Shown: positions 1 to 12,400 of the stretch, piece after piece | How the letters are laid out: every line of letters begins with the position of its first letter | Numbering within the stretch: the first letter of the stretch is position 1 | NCBI RefSeq assembly: GCF_024166365.1 | Contig: NC_064830.1 | Span: 93,984,968-94,048,967, forward strand | Source of the DNA: Elephas maximus indicus | Lineage: Eukaryota; Chordata; Mammalia; Proboscidea; Elephantidae | Direction: 5' to 3' | Length of the DNA stretch: 64,000 nucleotides | Translations under genes and position numbers: made by a program | Notes under the pieces: generated by a model | The model's database searches: none | Told to the model about the DNA's origin: nothing | What the model saw: the letters and a program-made list of their open reading frames with translations, nothing else

Positions 1-426
1 AAGAAGAGGAATGCCAAGTGCCAGAGTGTGGCCATGGCACTGAAGGTCTAGGTGGGTGGACCCGTACGTCTCTGGAAGCATCCTCTCAGAGGACAGGGTG
101 AGAATGCACCACCTACGTGGAGGATGAGGTCACCGAGCAAGGGAGCAGGAGTAGAGTGGGGCGGGGGGGCAAAGAAGGTGGCAGCGGCAGGGTGACCAGG
201 TATGGCCAGTGACCAGCTCACATGGAGCAGGTGGCTCTAGACTGACAGCAGGAGCTCAAAGGACATTGAGGGAGGAAGGGGAGATAAATTCTGCTAGTGT
301 CTGTGAAGGGCAGGGAGGACACTCACCACCCCTCCAGGTCTTGTGCTCCTGAGGCACCATGGGAAGTTGACATTGAGCAGCCTGGCCCTGACCCTGGGCT
401 GGCACAGCACTGACCCCCATCCAGAT

Positions 427-460
427 CTACAGAGATGTGGGTGCCTCTCCCCCAGTGTGG
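427..460 (-). CDS. RASA4: possible RASA4 terminal exon piece
   Basis: The first acceptor below exon 19 (CTTGGCAG at 461-468) gives, in the required phase, [10 protein letters not shown] and a TAG stop at 427-429. GG-EA-PTS loosely matches part of the human tail as I recall it (GGAEAG..PTSP), but the human protein runs about 50 residues further. No AATAAA lies between here and position 1. Either the tail is shortened in this lineage, or another acceptor is used and the true end lies outside the window. The phase is fixed by exon 19; the exon itself is a weak call. Confidence 0.3.
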
Positions 461-3400
461 CTGCCAAGGGCAGGAGAAGTGCTGTGCCTGATTAGAAGGG
501 AATTGACCACAGTGCCACCCAGGGCAGCTGAGTCTGAATCCCAGCTCTGGCCTTGCCAGGCAGATTCCCCCCGCACACGGGCTCTCCGTGTGTGATCTGC
601 GCAGGCCTCCTCACCGAAGTGTGGCCTCCACACCTAGCAGGTACCGGTAGATGAGCTGGGCCTCCAGGTCGTGGTCAAGAGGGTCATTCCACTCCTGCAG
701 AGTCACCCGTGACCGGGTCTTATCACAGCCCACATCTGGGGGCAGAGAGAGGGCAGGGTTATAGGCAGGTCTGGCCTGGTGGCAGGGAAGAGGGACCCAC
801 ACTGTCTGAGCTCATGCCTGACTTCCTGGTTGTAGAGGTGGGCAAACCGAGGCCTAGAGGGTGAGAGGATTAGACCTGGGCCCCCTAGTGCAGGGCTGGG
901 CTGGAGGCAGAGCAGAGCTAGGGAAGGCTGGCCCAGGTATGCCTGTGGCTCCTCACCCTTCCAGGGCGGCAGCTCACCTTGGGTTCAGCTCCTGAGCCAT
1001 GGGATATGGGATACGTGATTGCAGCTAGGGGGAGTTGTGCAAGACGCACCTTGGAAGATCTGGGTGACTTTCTGGAAGGCTACCTGCCTGGAAGATCATG
1101 GTCAAGTGGGCTATAGGGGTCTGCACCTTGGAATGAGCTGGCCTTGCATCTCACAGGCCTTATGACCTTGGCCAAGTCACCTGCCCTCTCTGAGCCTTTT
1201 TCCTCCATTTTACAGACCCTGCCCCACAGTGGTGTGGTAAGGCCCCACTTCACTGACAATGTCACTATGGTGCTGACAGCCAGAGGCTGCAGGGCAGGTC
1301 TGCCAGCCCCAATGTCACTTATAAGGAGCCACCCTGCAGGGCCCTGGCAGGGTCAGTCTGTAGATAAGCACCAATAAAAACCAAAAAAACCAAGTCTGTT
1401 GCCACTGAGTTGATTCCAACTCAGCAACCCTATAGGACAGAGTAGAACTGCCCCACAGAGTTTCTAAGAAAAGAAGCACCTGGCAAATTCAAACTGGCAA
1501 CATTTTGGTTAGCAGCCGTAGCACTTAACCACTATGCCACCAGGGTTTCCTAAGCACCAACAGCTGGGCTGAACTCTCTACACTGAGAAAGGGAATTCCG
1601 TTTCAAGAGCATCTGTGACCTGGTGATGCCCCAATCTCCACAGCTTAACCTCAAACCCAGGACTCGGCTAGAGCAGGTGGGTCAGGTTCCACTGGCTTCC
1701 ACAGGGCTTCTGGGGCCGAGGCCAGGCCTGGCCTGGGGGGCAGGGGCTCCAAGTGCTGAGCCTACTGTGTGACTAGGAAGCAAGTATTTTGTAAAGCAGG
1801 TAGGAATAAGAGGGACAAGTGTCCAAGGTTCTAGAACTGTGCTGTCCAATAGGGTAAACACTAGCCTTACAAGACTTTTAAAATCTAAATTAATTAAATG
1901 TAAATAAAATTTTAAAAAGCTAAAAACTCAGTTCCTCAGTTGCACTACCCACATTTCAAGAGCTCAGTATCCACACATGGCTCGTGGTTAGTGTACTGGA
2001 TGGCACAGGTATAGCCCATTTCCATCAGCACAGAAAGCTCTACCAGAAAGCTCCTTTCTGCCACCCCTCTAGTGCCCAAGGCTCAGGGCCCCCTCCCCAG
2101 CCCAGCTTCTCTCCCACACCAGGCTACCAGCACAGAAGCTCTCGCCAGCCCTTACAGGCGGACATCCCTAAAGCAGGCTCCTTGGAGCACCATTCTGCAA
2201 GAAGCTCGTCACACAAGAGTCCCTGTCCAACAAGTGTGGTAAGTGTGGGCCTCAACAGAGCGAGGACCAGGATTCTGAGAGTATACAGGCCTCAGAGCCT
2301 TCAGCGTGCTGACGGTGCACCACACACACCCTGTGGCATTTCCCCAACTACCTGGTCATGGAATCCTCCCCTCCTTTCACCCCCAGCATCTGGAGGGACT
2401 GGTTTTCTTCAGGTTAGTTTCCCCATAGGTGGCTCCCAGCCAGGCCAGTGAGGCGGGGTTCAGTGGCCCCATCTCCCAGTCAGGGGGTCTGAGGCCTCCT
2501 GTGGCCAGGCTCCGCCCCCACCTGTCTTGTCCTTCTGGTGGCAGCAGCTCCACCTGTCCCCACGGAAGACGCCAGGGTGGTAGGAGCCCAGCAGGCCAGT
2601 GTTGTTCATGCTCACTTTCCGCAGTGCAGACAGCCATTGGTTCAGCTCGTTCATGCACTGCAAGGTGTGACCTGATCAGACCTGGGCCGGGGTGTCCCAG
2701 GCATGCAGACACAGACACACAGACACACACACATAGACACAAGTCATACAGACACACACAGAAACACAGACACAAAGACACACAGATATAGACACACACA
2801 GAGACAATGACACAGACACAGACGCAGACATATAGACACATGCATGCAGAGAGGCACACACGGACACACAGACATCCTGCTGTATCAAACATGGCTGACG
2901 GGGTGGGAGACACCCATGCCTCATTTCCGGCCCCCCAGGCAGACTCCCACGCTCCCCACCCCACGGCGCCCCACTGGGCCCCTGGCCACAACCAGCACCT
3001 TGCACTGCAGGTAGGCGGTCTGGGGCCGGCCCACGTCGTCCGTGTAGATGATCTGCATGACACGGGAGCTACCGAAGCTCTTCTCCTCCACCTTTTCTGC
3101 TGCCCGGATGTTGGCCAGCTTGATGAGGGAGCTTTTCTGGGGCCAGCAGGGGAAGGGAGGCTCAGGGACCTACCCAGGGCAGAGCCGCCCTCTCCTGCGC
3201 TTGGCTTCCTATTGCTGGGCCTCCGTCTCCCTTCTGCAGCATGGGTTCATGGGGACCCACAGAGCCTACTGCTCCCAGGAGTGACCTCAGCCAGGGCAGA
3301 GGGGGGATGGATGGAGAGGGAAAAGCTTGGCCTCCACCGCTCCCAGCAGTCCTGGGAGGTCTGAGATCTGGACTAGCGTCTGTACACCCAGCATTCCCTG

Positions 3401-6400
3401 GGGTTGGAGCGCAATGCCTGCCTGGCTGGGACCAGAGCCTTAGCTTCTGCATCAATTAATCCGCCAAGTCACCTTGGTTTTTTCAGACTCTAAAGGCCAT
3501 ACCCTGTGCCTGCCCCCCTCCCCCACCGCCGCCCTGCCACCACCCTCAGATAAGGTACAGGGCCATTTAATAGAATCTGGTGAAAGCCAAATGGGACTAA
3601 GAGAAGCTCTGGATTTAAAAACACCCGAAAGGCCCCTAACCTGCTAACGCTCAGTCTATGCTGCCAGCCCCCAAGCCCTGCCCTTGCCTCCTAAACACTC
3701 TCCCATCGGCTCTCGCCGGGGCCTCATCTATGGAATGACCAGTCCCCACGGCCCTCAGGTAACGCCCACTCCCTGGCCTGGAATCCAAGGCCCACCACAC
3801 CCGTGGCCTCAGTGACAAGCACAGCAGGAACAGAGCCATCTCTTGGGAAGAGGGGAGTGGGAAGCTTTGATAGAAGCCTGGGGGGCACACATCTGAGCTG
3901 CTTTGGAGCGAGACACAGATACAGACACAAGACATACACACATAAAGACACACAGACACATGCACACACAGAAAGACACACGCAGAGGGAATGACAGGGT
4001 CCTCTGCCCAGCCAGAGGAATTGCTGCCATGCGAGGGGGAGGGTGTGTCTGCTGGAAAGGATGTGCGGGGCAGGGCAGGGGAGAGGAGCTGGCACAGACC
4101 AGGAGGCTACGCAGGATGGGAAGGAACAGAAGGTGACCCAGAGCTGGGTGAGGGTGGGGCCTACCAGGTAGGCAAGCCAGCACCCACGCTGGACTGGGCT
4201 GCAGAAAAAGCAGAGGGGATTACAAGGACCAGACAGCTTCCCAGAGCTAGAGATGCTGGAAAGTGGGAGGCCTGGGCTTAGGGGTCACCCCAGTGAGGAC
4301 CAGAAGAGAGCTGCTTCAGAACAGGTGCCCCTGTGAGCTGGGAAGAGTGCTACAAGGAGGGACAAGAGGGGCAGATGCCCAGCATGGGACAAGAACAAGG
4401 GTGGACATCAAGCAGCTGTTATAACCCCAAAGCCAGGGTGCCACAAGATCCACAGAGGAGCCAGACCACGCTGTGGTCTCCCAAGGGAAGCAGCTGGCGA
4501 ATTCTACCAACAATTGAGCCAAGCAGAATTCTGGACCAGAGTCTTAAGAGATTAAAGTCCAGGAGGCCACTAAAGGGGGAAGCTGTGACCACTAGGGGGT
4601 GTCAAAAGGCCTTCCCCTCTAAGCATATTTCATCCTTTTCCCCCAAATCACAAAGCCAGGAGAAGATGGGGCCGCTGTGGAGGGTGACCAGTGATGGAGT
4701 ATGCCTTCCTTCCCTGGGAAGCCTCAAGAGCAGACCCCTAGCCTGGCCCTCAGCTCCACCCTGGAAACCAGGGTTATTGGTGACTAGGCAAAGACCCAGG
4801 GACATGCTCACAATCAGAACTGAAAAGGATCTCAGCCAGCTGGCACCATGGACTGCGTTAAACAAGACTAAGTTTAAAAGGAGCCCTGGTGGTGTAGTGG
4901 TTAAAAGCTTGGCTGCTAACCAAAAGGTCAGCAGTTCAAATCCACCAGCCACTCCCTGGAAACCCTATTGGACAGTTCTGCTCTGTCCTGTAAGATTGTT
5001 ATGAGTTGGCACTGACTCGAAGGCACCTAACGACAACAAGTTTAAGAAAAATAAATACTAACTTCTGCTCCTGAGTTACGGTTTTTTTTCCCTGTCTGAG
5101 AAGAAAAATAAAAACTACTTGAATAGTCAACAGGAGACTGGGTGTGAAGCTACTGTGAGATGTAACCAAAAAATACAGATGAGTCAAAGCAGTACCAATA
5201 GAAGTATAATGGCCGGAATCCGGGAGGGGACTGTCTACTGTGCTCTGCAGTGTTCAGATAACACCCATGGTGCTGTGCTCAGTTCTGGGTGCCGCAGTCC
5301 AAATGGGAACTTGGCAAATGAAAGCATGTTAAGAAGACTGAGCAAAATCAAGAAAAAAAGACCAAGCGAGAGACTTGCTTTGTCCTCAAAGTACAGTGAC
5401 TAAAAAAGCTCAGGGGCTTGGGGTTCTAGAAACGAACACCCTTAGGGCTATGGTTTCTACTGTGCCAGGGTGGAAGAAGACCCTCAGTGAGATGGACTGA
5501 CACAGTGGCTGCAACAATGGGCTCAAGCATAGCGTGTACTGTGAGGATGGCACAGGACCAGGCAGTGTTTCGTTCTGTTGTACACAGCATCACTATGAGT
5601 CGGAATTGACTCAACAGCACCTAAAGACAACAAGGTGGAGGGACAGACTGGTTCTGCTGCCCCAGGGGCAGAGCAGAGATAGAGAAGAAAGCCCCAAGAA
5701 GGCAGGCTTTAGCTCAGGGTAAAGACCTTTCTAACCGAGAGCTGCAAAGACAGAGGGCCTTTGTGTAGTAGTATGTTCTCCGTGATCGGCAGCATGCAAG
5801 CAGAGTCTTCTGGGGGACCTTGAAGAGGTAATCTATGACCCAGACAGGGCTGGACAGGATGGCCTTTGGGATCTCTTCCGGTCCTGAGACTCAGTAGTCC
5901 CATGCCCCTACCCCTTCCAATAAGCCTTCCCTGGTTGATCCAGCCTTCCTCCTTACTCCAGCAGTCTTTACTGGTCGGGCTACTGTTTGGATTCTGGCTC
6001 GCTCCTGCCTCACACACCCCCCCAGAAGTCCAGAGGGTCAGAGCTGGACCAGCCCTTGACTGCCACCCAGCGCTGGGTTCCCAGCTGACAAGCAGTGGCA
6101 TCATCGGAGAACATGGCTGCAGAGTCAGGCAGACTCGCGTCCCAGTTCTGCCACTCTCTACCACGTGACTTTGAGCCTCGGTTCCCATGAAATGGGATGG
6201 GCGCCCCAACCTTGCAGGGCTGGAGAGGGAGATTAGGTGCAAGGTAATCGGTATCTGGCCCATAGCTAACGCTCCCAGATGGTCATTACAGGAGGCTACA
6301 AATGTTTTCCACTGCTGCAGAGCTCCCTGGGGAAAATATGGGCTTCCCTAGATGGCAGCAGAGTCAAGCAAGAGAAACCTCTATTCAGGGTGGAAATCAC

Positions 6401-9400
6401 ATTGGTGGTGCTGTCTCCACCTGATGTGCCGTCTGAACACAAATGCGGACCAGAACCGAATAACGCCTACGTGGCAAAACCTTTCAAACACTGAAGGTGG
6501 TACATGACAACAACCTGAGGGGCCTTTGGTAGGAAAGAGGCCAGCCCCTTTTATCTCGTGGGGCCTTCTCAAGAACCAACTGACTCCTGAGGGTAGGGGG
6601 GTGACGAGTTCCTTCGCCTGTCCTGGGCCCACCCTACCTGCTCAGGGTTGGGATGGGCACCCCTAGCAGGCCCTTCTCATAGCCTGGCTGACTGGGGGTT
6701 GGGTCAGGTCCATCAAGGGAGCCATGAGTACAAACCCTTCTTGGGAGAAGAGGCTCAGCTCACAGTAGACCCAGGCCCAGGGGGATGTAGGGTCTTTAAT
6801 ACCATTTACCATGAGCCAGGCCCTGTGTTAGGCCCCTCAGAGAGATCATCTCATCTAATCCTCTACAACCTGGTACATAGGGACTATTATCCCAAATTTA
6901 CAGGCCAAGAACCTAAGGCCCAGCCAGACTAAAGCCATTTTCCTAGGCTGAAATGGCTAAGCCAGGACTGGAGGCCAAAACTCCAACACCTGTTCCAGCT
7001 CTTCTCAGGACCTCTCAGTCCCTCTGCTTTCCTGATCTCCCAGAAGCACCCCTCAGTGCTCCTGCCCACTGAGGCATCTGACCAAGGAAGTCAGGGCTAG
7101 ACACTGCAGCCACTGCCCCAGTGACCCCTCTGCAGGGAAGCTTCATCCTCACTGGTCGGAAGTGACCCTTGTAACTGACAGAAATGGTTCACTCATCAGA
7201 AGCCGGGTCCCAGCCTGGCCTCCTTCTAGGACCCTATGGACGCTGGAGTGGGCTCCAGCGTTAAGAGCCCTCAGGGCCCCACTCATTCGCCTCCCTCCTC
7301 ACCCACCTTGGAGCTGGGCGTCTTGGCGAAGCTCAGGGCCTCGGTGGTGAGGGAGAAATGGAGCTTTTTGAAGGAGGAGGACATGAGGGGGCCCTTGCCC
7401 TTGGTCCTGTGGATGAAGAGTGGCCCCTCCTTCACCGGCGGTGCCTGTAAGCTCAGCGCCCGCTGCAGGTCCAGCTCTGCCCAACCGGGGAGGAAGGGCA
7501 AAAAGTGAGCTAGGTGAGCAGGGTCAGGGCAGAGCAATGAGAACAGGAGGCTGTGGGAGATGCCCTGAGAGGCATGGGCAGCGGTGGGCAGGGCCATGGG
7601 CAGAATAAACCACCACAGCTGGTTGTGGGTGGCACTCACCTTCTTTCTCCTCAATGTTCACCAGCTTGGTGATGAAGTCCTTTAGTTGGGCCACACCCTG
7701 GTGCACAGTGGACTGCAGGGGCTCCATCCATGCCTCCTTAGCCCTGGACGCCGGCGTATCCATGTTACCCACATTCTGCACTGCCTAGGGGCAGAAAAAA
7801 CCAGGCTCCACTGGATCAGGGTTAGGGGCCACCCAGGTCCTGCCCATGGTCCATCCAGCCCTGCTGGGGGTCAGAGTTGAACTGATCAGAGTTTGAAGCC
7901 TTTTGGGACTTTAATAGGTAAGACCATTTGGGCCCAACCTATTAACCTTCCTCTGCAGGTTTAGTATCAGGCACTGCTCCACTGGGTATCCCTGCCCGCT
8001 GAGGCCCCAGAGTAAGTAGATCCAGGTTCGAAACCCCTCCTACACCACTGACAGCCTGTGCGGCCTTGGGCAACCTCTCCGGCCTCATTTTCAAAAAAAA
8101 TTTTTTTTATGGGCTCAGGTGACATAGCATGAGCACGCTCTGTGAACTGTGAAGTGCGGTGCCTACACGAACGATGTCAGTGGAGTCCCTGCAAGGCCTT
8201 CCCAGAGTCAGTCGGGAACACACTGCTGTCCAAGCAAGGACAACCTCTCCAACACCCAGCCAGGAATCCCGCCACTGTCCTCAGGCGCGCACCTTAGCCA
8301 ACAGGAGCAGGGTGCGGCTGGTGCGGGCGTCTGCGTGTTGTTCTCGCAGGTAGAAGAGCTTGGGCGCCATGATGGCAGGAGACAAGAAGCGCAGGCACAG
8401 AAAACTGGTGACTGCGATGAATGGCACGTTCTGAAGGGACGAAAGGGAAGAGCCGGGGTGTTCTCTTCCCAGGCCTGGGCTCCTGAGGTTCCCTTCCCAT
8501 GGTCCCCGTCATCTCTCCCCATGACCCCACCCCGGCCCTCCTCGCCTTCCAACACTGCACCCTCCACCCTCACCACCACCCCGGTGGCCCGCAGCTCCTC
8601 TTCCCCCACCACCTTCTTCCCTCCCCCAGTCCCTCCGCACAGGGCGCACCTCGTGCTGGGCACTGGGGAAGCGCTCGCGCACGCGCCGGAAGAGCTGCCG
8701 AAAGGTGGCGCGGACCACGGCGGGGCAGGCGCGCACCGAGCGACTGAGCGCGCTCAGCAGCGCCCCCAGGTGGGAGCGCAGTGTCTGGGCACTCTGCTCC
8801 AGCACCTCGGCCTCGGTCTGTGGGCGGTGCAGCCCCGAGCACCTGCGTGGACGCGGGCGGACCCGCAGAGAGAGGGGCGCTAAGCACACACGGCGCGGAC
8901 AGGGACTGCCGGGATAGCCGCAGAAACAGAGACAGCAGAGACAGCGGCACAGAGACAAGACACAGGTGGAAAGGTGGCAGAGTCACGACACGTAAACCCA
9001 GACAGAAAGAGCCATAAACATGTTTAGAGAGTGGGCCGGACCTTCTCCCCTCCCCGGGGGCTGCTCTTCCCCCTCCCTGGGGCTGCCCCCGGCCTCACCC
9101 CACATCCTTGACCTCCACTTTGCTCGGGTCCAATTCCACGTACTTCTTCTCCTCAAAAACTCTGTCAATGATGGGACCCAGGACGCCATGCAAATACCGC
9201 ATCCCAGCCACCTGGGGACCACAGAGAGGGGACTGGTCCTCCTCCCACTTCCAGCTGCCCACCATCTTCCAGCATCTGGTCTCCCCAGCCACCCAATCCC
9301 CCTTTCCCTCCCCTCCCTCCTGCTCCCCTGTACCCATACAGTGTGATGTGGAGGGTGCTACCCACACAAATAGAGCAGTGGGGGCTGTGCACAGCTGCTC

Positions 9401-12400
9401 CCAGGGTGAATGAATGGAATTCTTAGTCTTAAAGAGCATTGGACATGGAGACAAAGGACTTGAGTTCAAGTCCCCTCTGCCACTTGGCCTGTCTTGGTCT
9501 CCTCATGTATAAAACAGGGACAGTATACCATGCAACCTCACCTTCAGAAAAGACTCCATGGACTTTGAGGCCAGAGAGTTACTCCGGAACAGAGTGTTGG
9601 CCTCACCTACAAGGAAAGGTTCCAGCGGGTGGGAGAGGGACAAGGCTTTGAGGAGGAGGACAGAGGGCCTTGGGGCTGGGGACTCTATGCTAGCCCCTCG
9701 GTAAATCCGTCCTTGCCACCTCCCCACCCTGTCCCACCTCTGTCCCTTTGCTCTTTCCCTTGCCTCCTCCTGCCTCTCTTCTCCTAATCTGACCCATCAG
9801 TCTCCTATAGGAGGGCTTCCTGGGTCTCTCCCCTCCCAGCATCTCTGCAGTCCTTGGCTCCAGCCCCCTTCTCAGCCACACCCTTGGACCAGCCGCTTCA
9901 CCCAGTCCTCACTGGTGCGACCCAGCTCCAGCTGGAAGAGCAGGTCCAGAAAGTCCTTGGCCAGCCCCTGCCCCAGGAAGAGCTTGAGCAGGTTGGTGGC
10001 CACCTCCTGGCGGCACTCGGTGCTGGTGGTCTCCTCAATGAGTGCAATCAGCTGCCCTGAGCCCTGCACGGGGTAGCAAGGAGAAGCAGAGCTGAAAGGT
10101 GTGCAGGGACCTCCGAGCACCGTTGTGGGGGGCATCTTCCCAAGGGACAGTGAAGACAGGGCACAGCAGGATCCCAGAACAGGCCTGGCTTGGGCACTGG
10201 CCAGCCCCTTACCATCCTAACTTGGTTTTTCATTCTGCGGAATGGGTTTAGGAGGACAGGGAGGACCCTCCTACCTCCCCCTAGGGACCCCTTACCTGGG
10301 TTCCCAGCTTCACCTCCTGGCACAGCAGCTGCACCAGGGGCTGGTAGCAGCTGGAGGACAGCACTGTCTCATCCCGCAGGCAGACCTCTAGCTGCAAGGA
10401 GCCCAGGTTGCCCCTGGAATGGGCAGCCCGTGACCTCTCCACCAGGGACCCAGGCCGTCCTCCCCACTGCCTCCAGTCTCCCTCCCTTGGGGCCTGCCCC
10501 ACAGTGTCTCTGCTCATACCCTCCAGTGTGGTGCCCTGCACTGTCCCACTCACTTTGCCCACGCTGCTTTCTCTGTTTGGAGAGCCCTTACTGCCTCATC
10601 CTCATGGGAACCCCATCCACCTTCAAGGCCTGGCCCTGCCACCTCCAGACTCCAAGCTTGGCCTCATGGACATGTGGGGCTCCCCAGCCTTGAACCTGTG
10701 AACTGCCAGATGCCACCTCCCTCGTGTGTACACTTTACCCTGAAGCAAATGCCCATCCGCTGCCTCCCTTCACCCTTATAACCACCTGCCAGGGGAACTG
10801 AGGCTCAGGCAGGCTGGGCACCTTGCCACTTTAGGCCTATCTTCCAGGCAAGCTCCCTTGCTCAGGCCCCTTCCAGTGAGGGGCGCTAAGGCTTAACATC
10901 TTCGAAGGCCCCTGCCTTCAGCACAGACTGGAGTTCAGCATATGGAGCTGCTCATCACACGGTGGCCCACAGCAGATGCCCCATCAAGACACACCCTCGG
11001 CCCATTCTGTGGAATTGCCTTGGTGCTGGGCATGCACCCTTCTGCCCATACCCCAGCCTTCCGCAGGGAGACAGCAGCAAAGCTGAGTCATCATTGGGGG
11101 CCTGGGGGCACACTTTAGGGCTGGTGAGAAAGGGGGGCAAGGAGGCCAGGGGCTTCCTGGATGGGGTTGCCAGATTTAGAAAAATAAAAATACATGATCC
11201 CCAGTTAAATTTGGAATTTTTAGTGTAATTATGTCTCAAATACTGCACAGACATACTTATACTAAAAACTATTGTTTACCTGAAACTGAGCTGTAACTGG
11301 GCATCTTGTTTTTATCTGGCAACCCTATTCCTAGAGAATCCCAGGGAGGCAGTCAGAGCTATAGCTCAGGGATATGGACTCAGAACCCTGGGGTCTGCAA
11401 GGAAATCCTTAAAGGGAAAGGGTCTGAGAGACTGTTCCAGAAACTGCCAGAGGGCAGAAAGCAGGAGACCCATATTGCCTTGAAGCTCAGAGAAGAGGGC
11501 TAAGTCTAGGGCTGTAGGAAGAGAGAGGTGGGGTGACCCTGCCTGGGATGGAGAAGGATCCTGGCCTGGCAGATAAGGGCTAAAAGAAACCTGGAACTGT
11601 GTCACCTTCATCCCTGACCAGCCCTCCCTCCCTTCCAGCTGGTAGCCAACTCTCAGCCTCCACCCTGGGCCAGAACCCGCCACCCTGCCACCAAGCCCCC
11701 AGTGCTCACTTATCCATCTGACTCTTGGACTTGTCAGGCTGCAGCCGGAACCAGCCCTCCTCCTGCTGGGCCGCCCACAGCCCCGGGACATTGAACACTA
11801 CCTGGGGACAGAGCAGAGCAGGGAGGCCACACTGGGCTTGGGATACTCAGCTCTCTTGCTTGCCAACTCCTGGTCTCGTCGTGACAGAAGGGTTACCTTC
11901 CGAGGGTCCCTGGGCACCAGTGGCATGGGGAAGGGTGTTACTGATTCTGGGGAGTCTCGGGCCTTCTGAGTGCGCCTCTCTGGGGAAACTGGAGGGAGGC
12001 CCTTGGAGGTGGGGTGGCTGGAATGGAGATGCTGAAGGTGGCAGGTGCAGCCCTGGGGGACTGGGGTGGGGAAGCAGGGCAGAGCTTACTTTGCCCAGGA
12101 AATCGTTGCGGCTGACAAGGTCCCAGTCCCAGGCTTCCACACAGAGGGCCTCCGTGGCCCCCTCCTCCAGCTCAAATTCGAACGTCTCGTTCCAGCGTGG
12201 ATAGCATGATTTTTTCACGATCTGCCCAGTGTGGGGTAAGCAGGGGTGGGTTTGACTCCACAGGGCTGCCCAGCCCCAGCCAAGGGCACGACCACCCCAA
12301 ACACCTCCCCTGGGTTTCCTACAAAGACCCTGATGCAGCCCCTCTCCTGAGGCCAGGCAGAGGCCCTTTGATGATAAAGGTAACAACTTCCTGTCCAACC

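Noticed and set aside
2377..3063. 228-residue minus-strand open frame rich in Cys and Val
   Set aside because: Translation of the GACA/CA microsatellite plus intron. The real exons there are 2522-2657 and 2999-3136.
8149..8883. 244-residue plus-strand open frame
   Set aside because: Antisense to RASA4 exons 13 and 14 in a GC-rich stretch. No domain, and the true coding sequence is on the other strand.
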